Source of the DNA: Phlegmacium glaucopus
Taxonomy: Eukaryota > Basidiomycota > Agaricomycetes > Agaricales > Cortinariaceae
DNA length: 64,000 nucleotides
Assembly (NCBI GenBank): GCA_015039465.1
Contig: MU130379.1
Span: forward strand, 534,342-598,341
Reading direction: 5' to 3'
A program made the position numbers and the translations under genes. Of this stretch, positions 31,519 through 45,400 are shown piece after piece. Numbering within the stretch: the first letter of the stretch is position 1; the number at the start of each line of letters is the position of its first letter. A model generated the notes under the pieces. That model was given only the letters and a program-made list of their open reading frames with translations, was not told the origin of the DNA and ran no database searches.

Positions 31519-32756
31519 TCATTCTGATTTTAGCCTCTCAGGAGTAGCAGTCCATCGACCGAGGAGATGGTTCGCGCGTACAATTAGCAAGTCTCGAAGC
31601 ATTTGCAGAGAGGCTGTGACAACGTTAAGTTTGCTTCCTGCTACCTCGTGCCATTCGATTGCAACCTCTGCAACAGGTATACGGAGTTGCTTCGCCAAAA
31701 GTAAGAGTTCAACATCAAAGATCCAAGTTGGAAGATGTTGTGCTGGGAATATTCGTTGAGCAGCGGTTCGTGAAAATAATTTGAAACCGCATTGTGTGTC
31801 CCGGATATGGCCGACACCAACGATCCGAAGGACGGTGTGTAACCCATACATCAGCACGTTTCGCAGGAAGGAGCGCTGGAAGGAGGGAAAAAATGGATTC
31901 AATTTGAGAATTTCATAAAAAGAACATTAAAGAAAAATCAACGGACCTTTACAACAGCTTCTGATTTGACCAAATGAGCTCTGCTACCGACAACTACTCC
32001 AGGAACATTACCTGGAGCAATTTCATCCATCTTTTTCCATAATCCCTCCAAATCTTCAATCCTACTGGCCCCATCGGCATCCGCCATTAACAACCGTTCT
32101 CCTCCTCCATACAACATCCCATGTCTAACAGCTCCACCTTTTCCAACATTCTTTTCTAGTGTGACCACTCTAATATCACATGTCGAATATTTTTTTGCAA
32201 GTTTTAAAGCAGCTGCAGAAGTGCCGTCATGCGAACCGTCATCGATAATGAGGATTTCAAATGATCGCTTGTCCTTCAGTCCGGCTGAGGTCAAATGCTT
32301 GATTGTAGCAGCCATCATTTCGGGAAGTCTTTCAGTCTCGTTGTATGCTGGAACAACGACAGTCAAATCGACAGTGCTAGGGTCCTCCAGTCGAGGTAGT
32401 GGTAGAGGTTTTGTAGGAGACGCATGCGATAGGTATTTTTTCTCCGATTCACGAGTGACTATTAGCGGTGGTGACCAATACACAAGAGCTGCGTATAACT
32501 GCCAGAAATTAGCATGGGATAAAAAAAGGCTCATCAAAGATAAAATATAAATTGGTATTGAAATCAGTGCAGGGGTAAACGCCCTGACCCGAATTTATCG
32601 TCTTCGTCGTGGCGTACGACTGATGGAAGACCCACGACTCGAAGAACAAGGATGAAAGGGTATCATCATTTAACGCGTACTGAAATTGGTTCTCACCAAT
32701 ATTAAAGTCGCAGAAAACAGAAAAGCAGCGCCATAAACGAGAGATATCTGCTCCAT
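31519..32756 (-). CDS. ALG5: Dolichyl-phosphate beta-glucosyltransferase
   Basis: Transfers glucose from UDP-glucose to dolichyl phosphate at the ER membrane, supplying donor for N-glycan precursor assembly. Exons 32756-32697, 32498-31947 and 31875-31519 give 322 residues, the usual length. Exon 1 encodes an N-terminal membrane anchor (MEQISLVYGAAFLFSATLIL). The GT-A fold follows: VVVPAYNE, the acidic EILIIDDGSHDGT, GKGGAVRHGM, the metal-binding LLMADADGAS, then GFKLFSR and TWIFDVELL. It is collinear with the two minus-strand genes upstream, with 340 bases to the next. No damage seen. Confidence 0.93.
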
Positions 32757-33096
32757 AACTTCGCGACAGGTTATGCAGCACACCGTAGAAATTTGAATTA
32801 AATTTGCCACTTATTGAAGGACATGGGGTACCGTTGAGGGAGATGGACGTGTCATTTCAAGCGTGAGAAAACGTGATAGATCACAAATTTGGGTAATCGT
32901 AATTTCATGAACCTGTGCAAAGAAAATTGCAAGGTATACAATACAGGAAGCAGAGCACAACATCAACAGAAACCTCGAATAGCAAGAGAACAAAAATGAG
33001 GGGACCTGTGCACTGGGTATCACGACGATGGAGAGATACAAAAAAAAAGATACCCTCTAATGCAGACCGTCGACACCACCTTTTTTGAGCGTCTCG

Positions 33097-35232
33097 TCAT
33101 AAGGGAATATTGGAATTGATTTCTTCCATAAGATCCCGCGCAATTCCAGCATTTGAGACCTGACGTCGATGACAGTCAGAATGCAAGGCCGACAGAATAA
33201 ATAACTGCAAAATACCTTGATATTGTAAGTAGTCGCGACTCCATTCTCGATCGCGCTGACCCGTAGGTACCGCGGATCTTGAGCTAGAGAACAACGCATC
33301 CCACCGAATAAGGTTATGTTAAGAATAACCGTATAAACTGCATCTTTTCGCATCACTGGAAAAAGAACATGAGATTGACACGTAGGCTTGAAAAGAACCG
33401 AGACATACCCAGGCGTGCTCCTGTTCCGTCTTCTCGTTTAACATTTAACTTCAGCAGGCCGGTGCCCTTTTCTTTCCACGAATTGTCATCTAAACAAAAT
33501 AATTTGCCTCGTACTGAATAAATAGTATCTTCATCTTCTTCTCCTGTCATCACTGAAAGAAAAATCAGTCGCTGCGTAACAGAATAGTATATATCATTCG
33601 TTACCATCTTGTTCAGAGAGTTGAACTTTAGGTTCTCCATCAAACATTTCATCGTCGTAATCTTTAGCAGCTCGCAACCTCTCTCCAAAACTCGAAGCCT
33701 GATTGTCCCCATCGTCTTCTACCCCACTGTCAGATCCGTCGACAGAGCCTCCAAAGGCACTGACTGTCGAAACTCTCTCTAAAGAACTTCTTGATGATCC
33801 ATTCGGAGATCCCGCCCGCGCGCGTTTCGACGCAGGAATAGAGAAGCTATGCACTGGACCAGCATATGAGGCGAAGGTGTTAGACATTAACGCAGCTTTT
33901 GTCCTGCGAGGCGGAGATTTTGCGCGGCCTAATATTGATGGTGACCCCAGAACTGAAGGTTTTGAGCGTGCCACCACAGTAAAGGGAGATGCTGTAGATG
34001 CAAAAGCTTCAAAGCCTGAGCGTTTGGCGGCAGTAGGCGTCGTGGTAGATGGTTGAGCAGGAGTGGAGTTGAAGTCTGAAAGCGCCACTGCAGAAGCAGG
34101 GGTACCGGAGAATGGCGGTGGCGAAGGTGTAGCCTTGCCAGACATGAAGATATTCTGGCCCTTGACCGACGCAAATGGGGAACTTGAGGATGCGTATGCC
34201 ATAAATCCGCTCTGCAAATATGTCAGCTAGAAATTTAACACCGCACGTCAAGAAAAAAACAAACAGGTTTGTGCGCTTTGGGAGGCGGTGATGGTCTCGG
34301 CGGCGATGGTGGAGGAGAGGGTCGCTTCGTCTCCCGTGGATTATCATCCTTATCAGATTCATCTCGAGGTCGTTTCAAAGCCTCCGGAGCATGATTTGAC
34401 GATTCTTCATTCTCCGTGGGACCTATGCTAGTACCACGCTCGAGGAATTTGCGTTTGAGGCCCTTTTCGCCGCTCTCTGAGCCTGCACGCAGACGATTGG
34501 GTGTGTCGGGAGACAAGTTGTTCATTATAGCATCGTCTTGAATGTTTTGGATTGACTGTGAAAGCAAAGGATCATCCGGGCTTTCCGGAGGGCTATCGTC
34601 TTCTTCCATTACTGTATGACGGTTAACCTTATCTATCAGTTCCACGGGTGGTTCGAGGGTTATTTCAGAAGCTTCAGCGTCAATTTCAACGTCTTCATCT
34701 TTGTCTGAAGTGGCATTTTGCATGTTTTTCCAACTGATGTCTTCAACACCTTGACTGATTTGTCGAACCTTGATTCTCATTTCCTGACGAGGCGATGCCA
34801 AAATAGGAGGAGAGGTAGAACCTGAGCCGCCGGATCCTGAACCGTTGTCTTCCTCTTCTACCGTAGGGTCCAAATGTCGTCTGTTTTTCTTTAGGGGGAT
34901 ACGAGAGTCCTTTCGTTCACGTAACAATGGCTCCACATCCTATGATCGATGATTTCAAGTGAGCATAACAGATTAAAGAGAACAACGACGAGTTCCAAGC
35001 ACATTGCTTGCCGTAGGAGTAGTCACTGGTTCCACTGATACTTCTCGTTCTCGTTTTCTTGACAATTTTAATTCTGAAGCATTATGATAAGTCGGTTTGA
35101 GGGTTCCCGATAAGTAAACCAAGACAAACCTGACTCTGTCGCGTCTGGCGACGGTGTAATACGAGGGGGTGTTGTGTCCTTAATCAAGTCCGGAGAGGAT
35201 TGAAGGCTTTCCGTCACATGAGCGTCTGACAT
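33097..35232 (-). CDS. YRB2: Ran-binding nuclear export cofactor (Yrb2/RanBP3-like)
   Basis: A Yrb2/RanBP3-type protein, which stimulates Crm1-dependent nuclear export by binding RanGTP. Seven exons (35232-35130, 35073-35003, 34939-34265, 34211-33605, 33552-33409, 33355-33216, 33159-33097) sum to 600 codons. The N-terminal half is disordered and acidic/basic with likely nuclear signals (LKRKFLERG, LKRPRDESDK). FG-like patches (SGFMAYASSSSPF, SGFEAFASTASPF) resemble those of Yrb2 and Nup50. The C-terminal Ran-binding domain starts about residue 465: EEDEDTIYSVRGKLF, WKEKGTGLLKLNVKRED and MRKDAVYTVILNITLF. The start is the ATG giving MSDAHVTES; a more distal in-frame ATG also exists at 35307. 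Confidence 0.85.
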
Positions 35233-35430
35233 GGTTGTGGCAGAGTTGTGGATAATTACAAGAGGGGCATGCCCGACTATTTGCCCCAACTCGGCTAAGT
35301 CCGACAAAGTGATGAATGGACGCGACTTCTACAACTAAATATACAAAGGGAGCTGCGTGTACATATCGATACAATCCGTTGCTCATATAAATAATCCCCA
35401 AAAATCCGATAAAAAAAACAGTCATAAAAG

Positions 35431-38400
35431 TCACACTTCTCCTCTTCTTTTTTCATCTGCTAAAATAAGGATGTCTTTGAGACTCCTCTCTAGCACAGGT
35501 TTCGTTAAAACACTACAAAAGACGTCAATTTAACTCTCATGTAACGCGTAATGGTTACTTACCGATCAACTCCAGCATCCAGGTACTCTTCTTGATCTTT
35601 TTCACGAAAGTGAGTATTAATTCATTCAATACAGAGGAAGATCGACTCACCACCAAGCAAAGCATTCCCTGTTTATGACCAATGACAGTCAGCGTCAAAA
35701 TAAACTTAACCGATAAAACTAACCTGTAACCCCCACAATGAAGTCCCTTCTGCCCAATGCCCTCAGCCTCTCCACCATCCTCAGACCTGACATAACCGGC
35801 ATCTGATTATCCAGGAAAACTACGGCATATTTGCTTTCATCAGATATTTGAGTTTCTCGTTGTCGCTCCAGGATGGGCCTATTATCTTCAGCAGCGCTGC
35901 ACGGCGTAGGTGGTATCATGACCTCTTGCCCCAGTATCATTTCCAACGCCACTTCTCCATTTTCTGCACAAGATACCACGCATCCAAGCCTCGTAAGGAT
36001 GCGTCTCATGAGCGTACGTGTTAGAGGGTCGTCATCGACAACGAGAATGTTCAGGGCTGGCTCAATATTGGTGGCAGAAAAAGCACAAGAAGGACTGTTG
36101 CGTGTGAATTGATCAAAGACGGCTAAATGTGGAGATCCCGTATCGCTACAAAAAGCCGATACAGTTGGAGGCTGAGATAAATCATCTATGGAGAATATTT
36201 GACGTCTTGGTAAGGGCACGAACGTGGGCCGTTGAACTGGGGTTGGGTCGGGAGGAAGTGAAGTAGTTGATTCGTTACAGGCTGGAGGGTCTGGTGGATC
36301 AGATTCGAGCTTTCGAGGTAATCGCGACAATTCCGGTGGTGGTTCGGGAGCGTCTTGCGACGGCAACGTTTGAATAAGCTGGGCCGGTAGGTTACCGTTA
36401 CCAATGTCTCGAGGACACTCATAGCCCGGTTTTCTTAGGACCAGCTCGACACGTCCACCTAGGGGCGTCCACCGTCAAATCAAAAGAAAACTTGAAACTT
36501 GACTGAGAAAACAGACCTTGTTCCATTATGCCCTGCAAAACGGAAATCGACCTGGTAGATGCCGAAGGTTTTCGAGATGCCCTGAGTGCAGCCGCATCCA
36601 CTGCTACATTCACACTATCTCTAAGAGATGGCAAATTGAACACAGTGCCAGACCGCGTATTGAGAGTGTTCAAGTCCGAAGAACTGGAGGTGTCAGGTAA
36701 ATCGGGGCCACCAGTGATGAATGTTTTCCTCCCAACACCAAGAGGAAGTTCAACCCAAAACGTCGATCCACTGCCAATTTCCGACTGGAGGCCGAGTCGA
36801 CCTCCACTCAATTTGACAATTTGTCGAACGAGTGCTAAGCCAAGACCAGTGCCCTTGCCACCTGTTCCATATTAATCTCAACAAGTGATCGTGAAATATG
36901 AAATTCTGGAGGATTTAACCAACCTTGTTGCCTTCCTTGCTCAGTCTGGTTGAACGCAGCTATGAGATGCAAAATGAATACCACGTTCCTCCACATGGTA
37001 GAAACCAATGTACTCACAAAAGAGCTTGCCCTGCGCCATATCTTGAGCTTTGATTCCATACCCAGTATCCGTCACCTCAATGCGTACGACAATCCATTCT
37101 AGAGAGTTGGATGGTTTGTCATGTTGAATGTTATGCTGGCTCAGGTGCTCAGTGGACAGCGGCTGCTGAGCATCACCGTCGACATCTGTTCGCTTCTCTG
37201 ACAACACCTCCTTATCCCGCTCCGTCCGTGTTGGTAAGGTAGGGATGATAAGTCGTGTTTTGATAGTCAACTTCCCACCAGATGGCGTAAATTTACATGC
37301 ATTACTGTTGACCACGCTCAATCTCTGATATATCTGTGTGAAAATAATAATAATTGACTCACCTGGCAAGATTCGTGATTATTTGGCGTAAACGAGTTTC
37401 ATCCCCTGTAACCACGCCATCTACGTCTGGATGCTCCCCAATATGTTTTTCGATAGACTCCATGCTTTCACCTATAGCCTCGTATGCTACTTGTCGGGCA
37501 ATCTGTTTCAAAGGACTTAATAATCATGATCTGATACAACCAAAAAGGAACAAACATACTCTATCGATGTTGGGATCTAGATCCGTTTCAAACTCCAGGC
37601 CTCGAGCGTCGGTGGCTAGCCGTAGGGGGATGAAAAGGGATCGCATGACTTGATGAAATGCATAAGGCTTAAGGAAGAAGATTGAGGCGTGAGGTAGAGA
37701 ACAGTAACTTGCAAAACAAACCCTTGATACTGATTCAAACCTGCCGCTATCCATTCGATTGCTTATGAAGCAAATATAAGTGGTTCAGCGAATAGCCCAA
37801 TAGAAATAAATGCATACAAATCAAGGACATCGTTCAAAACTGGTTGGCTGTCGTAAGGCATGGTTCTTTTTAAAGAGTTTGAGTATTACACACCTTTAGA
37901 CATTATGCTTAAACTTCCGCAGAGGGCGTTGAACTCAATTTCTTGATCCTTCGCGACTGTGCCTGAAGCTTCCATATTCTGGACTGCCAGTACTAAATAT
38001 ATTATTTATTAAATTCCATAATTTGATGACTTATAGAAGGATCGTGGTCTCTTACGTGCAGTATTCAATGGAACTCGGACCTGTGATGAAAGAGAAAATT
38101 CAGCATGCCGTGGAGGCCAAAAAAGGCAAGAAAAACATATCATGGAAGACGTAACTATGGAATTGAGTAATCAGTAGATTGCTGTAATTTGTGACTACTA
38201 ACTGGTAACTCACGAAGTTAATCGTCGTTTTGAATCTGAGGCTTTTCGCTCGTTAATCTGAGCTTTTTGTGTGGCCTAATATTTTACAGGTGGGTCAGGG
38301 ACAGCATTCCCAGAAAGTAGTAACAATGACCTTATACTGAATTTTCAGCTGATCCCGAAGTGTATAGAGTCGCCTTTCAGACTATGAATACGTTAGCCCG

Positions 38401-40066
38401 CGAAAACGGGCATCACAGGTCAACACTCACGCTTTCTCGCATGTAGTGTACGTAAATGAGAACTGGAAGGACTTATATCAACACTCGCCCAGGTACTTTT
38501 TAAGGACGGAGCCGGACTCACAGCTATGAAATACAAAAAGATTGATCATGCCTGTTGGGAGAACATTCGGAAATCGGCTGAACGCGTCGGTGGAGAGCAC
38601 TTACTTCGGGCCCAAGTGTGCCGGGTAGGAATAACGGCAATGGAGGCACTCAACATGTCGTAAGTCCGAGAATGGGGTTAAAGTAATAAGTGGACTTACA
38701 AAAGAAAGAAGACAAGGGCGCCTAGCGCTGCTGGGAAACGGTTGAGCTTGAGACCAAATAAAGCAATGGTCTGTAGAGCCTAAATTATTGAGACGAATCT
38801 GAGGATCTCATTCTATGAAGGTTATCATGACAAGTCTCTTACCGTCGCATAGTAGAAGGTTGCCATAAAATCCCGACCTTGACAATTTGGAAATTGGGTA
38901 TAAAAGCCACATGACATTCTGTAAAATAATGAGCACACGGAAGGAACAGAAAATATTATGATAAGTCATACATGAAGATCACTTGATAAATGGACCTGAT
39001 TCAAGAGTTCAAGCGGGAAATCAGCAAGAATATGATGGGGGGGCTTACCAGCACCAAATGGAGGCAATCAGGGCGGTTTGGTAGATATAAGGACGGTCTC
39101 GTGGCCAGTCGTACATTACCATAACCCTAATGGATATTTGTTAACCAACGAAATTTGTTGGTCTTGAGAGACACAATACCTACACAATGGGCAAGCTCAG
39201 GGCAGGCGCAATCTGGGTTGGTCATCAGGGACTAGGCAAAGGTGGGAGCGCGCTAGCTCACCCCCAAAAAAAAGATTTTGTCCAAGAACACGATCGGGTT
39301 GTGCGGAATGAAGACGCATCCAAGCACCCAGTTTACAATAAGCCAGAGAGAGGCCCAGAGAGCGAGAGATTTCTTGAGAAACCACGTTTCCTGAGAGTAA
39401 GATTAAAAATAGATATCGACAGAAATATTAATTCAGGTTGTGCACCTGGGCATAATGTTGCTCTGATTTCTCGTCAATAAAACGGGAACTAAAGATCTCC
39501 ATAACGAACGGCCAAGTCCGCCAGCGAATAATAGCCAAAGGGAAGCACATGTTCCAGAAACCTTCGTAAACGACGCTGTCATGGTCACTTCCCCCCGCAT
39601 TAAATTGGTGACTTTCTCCAGATTTTGCGGGACTACCGCCATGATCTGAGTACGAATCTATGCTCTTAATCTCCTCAGTCCAAACACGATCAACGACAAC
39701 TTCATCAACAATGCCATTCTCTTGAATTGTTTCCGTTCGTTGGATGTAACTGGACTCTGCTGCGCTTTCTCCGATTTGTGAGCTACTTGATGGTGCCGTG
39801 CCTGTACCGATGCGCCGCTTAAACCTAGCCCAATGTATAGAAAGGCCTTCGAAGTGAGGTGATTTATGGCGCATCCGACGAGTGTGATTAATCCCAACAT
39901 TGGAATGCAGCACAGGGAGGGGAAGCAGATCATCAGCCTTGAGGGTCGATACAGGGTTGGAACCCTTATGGTCGTCGCCCGAGTCCGTCATAGATTTTGC
40001 ACCAGAGAGCGGTGCTTCAGTCCATAGAGTCGGGATTCTTGTGGCAAGTGACTTGGAAAGCCACAT
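35431..40066 (-). CDS. Membrane-bound hybrid histidine kinase
   Basis: Sensor kinase with an attached receiver domain; in fungi such proteins feed a phosphotransfer protein upstream of MAPK pathways. Many short exons. The order is a long disordered N-terminus; several membrane segments ([20 protein letters not shown] and [13 protein letters not shown] among them); the dimerisation/phosphoacceptor region with VFHD then VRVPLNTA (about 38150-38060) and [15 protein letters not shown]; the ATPase domain with NASNACKF-like [22 protein letters not shown] and [19 protein letters not shown]; then a receiver domain with [13 protein letters not shown], phosphoacceptor Asp in [19 protein letters not shown] and the Lys in VLTKPV. 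The stop is at 35431. No PAS domain was recognised. The start (40066, or 39991 at [10 protein letters not shown]) is uncertain, and the splice around the phosphoacceptor His is unresolved. Confidence 0.82.
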
Positions 40067-41635
40067 GAATATATTGAAGCCAGCGACCCAGGGCAGTTAA
40101 TTATATAAGTCCGCAAGAGATGGGTTCATCTCGGCCCCAGTCGGCAACCTTATTAATCTAGATGCTGTAACAGGTTGACACACACACTAGGCAGCATACC
40201 TTTCCCAAGGCCACGGTGGTCATCTCCGGAATCCGTAGTACTAGGGTTCACAAGTTATTTATTCCACAATCAATCCTTCTGGTATACTCAGTTGACGTAG
40301 AATCACTCCCGAGAAGTGGCAAGGATCTGGAATAAGAGCATACCTTTTATATATCACCTCTATTGAGCCGCCTTCGTATTTACGAGCGGAATTAGTGTAA
40401 GATAGGTACTAACACCGTATCAAAACGAAGACAACTAAAATACATTACCACAAGCCCGCCCCTCCCACATCCTTCACAAGCGCGGCGGGCATCCAACGGC
40501 GTCCACGGTATTTGCTGTTTTCCCAAGCAGCTTCTTTTCTGGTCAAACCACGCTTGTATGCATCTGTAAATTGGCGTGAACACTGTGAAAATCTAGTGAA
40601 GTCAAGTAAATAGTCAAATTATATTTGAGGGAGAGAGAATTGAATTAAATACCTGCACATTTCGACAATAGTGAAATTTTCAAGGGATTCTATCATGTTA
40701 GACTCAACTTTCAAGATCCTCCTCCTTGGTAGAAGGGGGGTTCATTGGCTTTATCGCACCTAGTCTTTTTGGTATTGCCACTGGCCCATTTCCCTAGGTT
40801 TCTGAGGACTCCTAGAGACCTGGGCAGTGAGTAGTAGCTTCTGAGTCTTCTCAAGTCCAAAAATGCAGTAAAAAAATGGTGTATTTCTTGAATAGCATCT
40901 CTACTAGGTCCTAATTCAAAAAATTGGTTGCAGGAGGTTCTCAATATATCTATTTACTAGGGTGCCCTGCGACCCGATAACTTATATTATTTGGTTTCAT
41001 GGAAATTGTCACGCTTAGTCACGTGATGTGGAGTGCATGAGCCCTACCTTATAAAAGAAAAGACACAGTCTGACTACGGTGAGTACGGGTTTTTCTAATT
41101 TGTGTGTTCTGAGTACTGCGTTTCCATGTCAAATTTAGCAAGGTGGTTGGTTAGCTAGTTACATTATTATAACTTTGAGAAGCTGCGTGAAAAACGGTTC
41201 AGAGACCTCCAGAACCATCATTTTCCCTGCAACCGTCTCGTAAGATAGTCTAAGGGAAATTTATGCATGGTCCATGAAAGGGAGCTTTTGAGGGAGAAGT
41301 ACTGAGGTCGAAAGGGAAATGCGGTCCAAGTTTGACTCACTTACTTAGGCCTTGGTTCACTGGTGCAAAGTGCCACTTGATTGCAGTGCAGTGCATAGTG
41401 CAGTGTGTTTCCGCTGTCGACGAGTGATCGGAGTGTGAATTACAAGCTCTTTATTCCTCTCCTCCACCTTGTTCTCCAAATCAAATACACAATTGCTTCC
41501 TTGTCCCCTTTGTCCTCCGTTCAAATATTTCTTATCATCCCATTTTCATTGACATACTCTGTTACATCGTCATTCTCTATTTCTATTTTTCTTGTGTCTT
41601 CCTGAATTCAAGCTCAGCTAATTCGCTTCTTGAAC
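40067..41635. other. Intergenic stretch, no gene called
   Basis: Holds the divergent promoters of the histidine kinase (-) and SNT2 (+). Short minus frames near 40392-40583 and 40711-40944 lack support. Bases 40209-40236 on minus read TDSGDDHRG, echoing the kinase N-terminus [10 protein letters not shown], so an unannotated first exon or a small duplication is possible. Confidence 0.45.
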
Positions 41636-44600
41636 ATGTCGTTTCCCGTTTATCTTAAAAGTGGCGACGAGGTCAAAGTTAATGGTATATTTAATCTCTA
41701 TTCAGTTTCATTATTTCAAAGCCATATCTCACCTATTTTTTGCAAGACCATGTTTATTGTTCACCGAATTGGGATACCCGAGATGGCACTCCATACTCAG
41801 TCGCACGAATAATGCAATTTTTGCCCCCTGAAGATGCCCCAAAGGGCGAAGAGGGCAAAAATTATCTTTATACTCGAGTGCGTCTTGCCTGGTATTATCG
41901 CCCAAGCGATGTGAGTGACCGCCCAGTTGCGGACTCTCGCTTGCTTCTTGCTGCCATTTATTCGGAAGTATGCGACATCAATCAACTACGCGCCAAATGC
42001 CACGTGGTGCATAGAGATAAAATCACCGATTTTGCTGGTTGGAAAAAACGTCCAGATAGATTTTACTTCAATCGACTTTTTGATCCCTATATCAAGAAAG
42101 AATTTGAGGTCATCCAATCTCATGATGTTAGAAATCGTATGTCTTTCGCTATCAGTCGAACTCCTTTTTTTTAAAAAAAAAGAATGTATAATCTAATAAT
42201 TTTACTATTTTTAAAAACAGTTCCCGACCACATTCGTGATGTTCTAATATCACGATACGAATATGTCGTTGCAGAAAAAGAAGTTATCCCAGACTTAACG
42301 GATACAATTCGTTTGTGTGATACATGTCAAGAGTGGTGTTCAAGGTGACCATCAGTCAATCTTTGACTTTCATTGAATTTTAAATTGTGATTTGCTGATG
42401 CATAAATTTCAGTCCAGATACCGTTCAATGTGATCGGTGCAAGAAATTCTTTCATATGCGATGTGTACAGCCGCCTTTAATTGCAAAGCCCTCTCGTGGT
42501 TATGGTTGGACTTGTGCGCCATGTTCTCGTCAACACGAGGAAGAAGTAGATAGCCATGAACTTCCGCATCTTCTTCTCCCTACAGCGGCCAACAAAGTCA
42601 AGTCTAACGCGCCCGCTGCTCGGGGACGAGGCCGACCTCGCAAAGATCGAAATCAAGCAGAGAGGGAGGAGAATCTTCCCATAAAACATTTCGACATGTG
42701 GCCCTTCCGATACTTTGGGTAAGTCTTCGATATTTATTTATTTCGCGTAGCAGTCCTGGAAAATATTTTTTAACAGACAACACACTGTCGCAGAAGATAC
42801 TCTGGGTAAGTTTTTGAAGCCCTGGAAATTGCATAGATTAGTTTTTTGACATGCGAATTAGACCCTGACGATCTCATTTTCCCCCGCACTGCATCTCGTA
42901 TCGGACCCAAATTTCAAGCCAATGTCCCTCCAGGCCCAGAACCGTATAACACTCCAATAGGTAAGTAGTATCTCTATGTTATCAGAATATTGGGTAAAAT
43001 TAGCGTTATCTAGACATCGAGGAGAGAGGCGGCGACAGTACTGTTGAAGTGCTTGGAATTTACAATACTTTCACCGAATCCGAATGTGAGTTTTTGCTTC
43101 CACGATCATTGATTATGTAATCGGTGATGTGGCCGAATTTAGTGACTGAAGGTAAGATCTCTCATCAATCGTAATATGGCTTTACCTGATCATAAGAATA
43201 GCTGAAGAGACGATGAAACGTCTTTCTACGGACCGCAAGGTGCAGTCTAACGTTGACTGGCTGACGGAAGCCGTCCGTCGATTGTCGGAGTCTACCATGG
43301 ATTCATCTATGAACAGTGTGAAAATGACGCCTATGCGGCTGGAGAAGGTCCATTTAATAGCTTGTTCGTGGTTATAAAAAGCTAATATCCGAATCTTCTG
43401 CAGTGGAAGAAGCATGAGACGCCATTTATGGACAAAGAATGGACTACGCTGGAAGTAGCTGCTTTCGAAGATGCAATCCAACACCATGGAGCAGAATTGC
43501 GTGCTGTCAGAGATGAAGTTGCAAATCGAAGTATGCCAGAGGTCGTGCGTTTCTATGGTCACTGGAAAAGGTAGCTTCGTGTTATCCTCGCTTGACCATA
43601 TTTGACCGTCTTGTAGCGAGCAATTGGGCGAAGAGAATAAGCGCCGTAAACTAAGGGGTACACCAACCAAGCCTGCCGGTCGACAATACAAGAGCCGCGA
43701 AGAAGCCAACGATGGTCAGCGTGTTGGTCTTGCTGACGATAATTCGTCCATTATCGCGCAACCTTCCAAGACCCCAAGTTGTGGTGCATGTCGTACTCGA
43801 GAATCGAAGACCTGGTGGAAAGCGCCCAAGGGCTTGCCCACAAATATTCTATGTGACATCTGTGGAACAAATTGGCGCAAGTATGCGGACCTGAATGTCA
43901 GACCTGTTCGGGAAGAATCTTTGCCAGCCTCCAAAGTGAGAGAGAAGAGGGAAGGTACACCTCTAGCTGGTCCATCCACGAAACGGCCTAGGGTAAGTGT
44001 TCTCAGAACTCTTTCCTAGCGATTTTCATCCAAGATTTTAATAGACGTCCACATCTGTCCATTCCACACCACCACCACCCACAATCTCGATTGCCCCTCA
44101 AAACCGCTGCTCTGCGTGCCTGAAGTCTGGTCCTCCAGGCAAAGTATTGAAATGCAAGCGATGCATGTTCCGTGTGCATGCAGGTGAGTAATTAGGAGAC
44201 TAGATCCATTCCTGCGATTGGATCCTAAAATTTTTGAGCAGGAAGTTGTGGTGCCAATGTTGACCAAGGGTCGGTTGATTCGTGGACGTGTGAGCTATGT
44301 GATAACGAGGAGACTCTGGAAGCTTCTGTCGTCAGTGACCCTTATCCATCTTGCTTTCTAATTTTTTCCTCTGACGCCTGGCTTTAGAATCATGATTGCC
44401 TACTTTGTCCTAGAGCTGGAAATGAAGAGAAAAGGATAACGCCATGGCCATCACCTGAAACTTTCTTGCGTGCTTGTAAACCAACCGAAGGTCAAGGATG
44501 GACCCACGTTTTATGTGCTGTTTTCACACCGGAAATTATATTCACCGATGCTTCTCGTCTTCGACTGGTAGAAGGTCTTAATACCGTGACTCGTCATAAG

Positions 44601-45400
44601 TGGTCGGCTGTGAGTATTCTGTTTATTTTTTCTGTGAAAATGGGCTAAAAAGAGTCATCTTTTAAACAGAAATGCTGCCTTTGTGGTGAAGTTGAAGGGG
44701 CTGCGATTCGTTGTAGTGATTGCAACAAAGAGTTTCACGCTTCATGTGCTTGGAAACAAGGACACAAGTTTGGTTTTGAGATCCAACCCGTCAGTTTGTT
44801 TTGACTTTTGTACTCCAAGAGGCATCCGAACTGACAACATCTACTGATACCCAAAGGTCAAGAGTAGTCGCCGAGACACGACCATCACAACTACATTTAA
44901 AGGCGAATCCGGTTGCATGAATGCCATTGTGTCATGTAAGGACCACGATCATAGCAAACGAGATATATACGACATCTGTGAAACCAACGAAGGCGGAGAA
45001 GTACGTTTCACAAACATGTCTATATCTAATCACCTTTTTCCTTATTATTTCTTTTTTGTTAAAAAAAAAGACTGCCCTGCAAGTCTATTGTCATGCCTAC
45101 AAACAAGCTCCCATTGGTCATACACATGGGCTCCTCCGTAAAGCTCGTCGTTTGGACAACATACTCAATCTTCGAAATGAAGCTGCAGCCATACCCGTAC
45201 CTGCACCGAACTCAGTCGAACCACAATGCCATCGATGCCACTCTCAATTCTCTCCAGCCTTCTACCCCTTGTCAGAACCGCCTCCTCCAATGGCTAATGG
45301 ACAGCAGCAGAGCGCATCGAATATGTGGGAATGTCATAGATGTCACTTTGAAGTTCATGAAACAAGTGGAGAAAAGTCACTAGATATAATGGTATCATGA
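41636..45400 (+). CDS. SNT2: Snt2-like chromatin regulator (BAH, SANT, GATA-type and PHD fingers)
   Basis: Subunit of the Snt2/Ecm5-Rpd3 type histone deacetylase complex (Lid2 complex in fission yeast); reads histone tails in the nucleus. Exon 1 (MSFPVYLKSGDEVKVN) splices into a BAH domain (VYCSPNWDTRDGTPYSVARI, YYRPSDVSDRP, LLLAAIYSEVCDIN). Then comes a first PHD finger (LCDTCQEWCS, CDRCKKFFHMRCVQPP, WTCAPC); an AT-hook-like RGRGRPRKDR; a SANT-type region (WTTLEVAAFEDAIQHHGAEL, VVRFYGHWK); a GATA-like CxxC finger (CGACRTRESKTWWKAP, LCDICGTNWRKYA); a second PHD (CSACLKSGPPGKVLKC ... WTCELC); and an extended PHD (CLLCPRAG, GWTHVLCAVFTPE, CCLCGE, FHASCAW). About 20 exons with short introns. No damage seen. 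Confidence 0.88.

Noticed and set aside
31519..40066. ALG5, the Yrb2-like gene and the histidine kinase as an operon or functional cluster
   Set aside because: They are only collinear. Spacing of 200-340 bases and unrelated roles are normal for a compact fungal genome.
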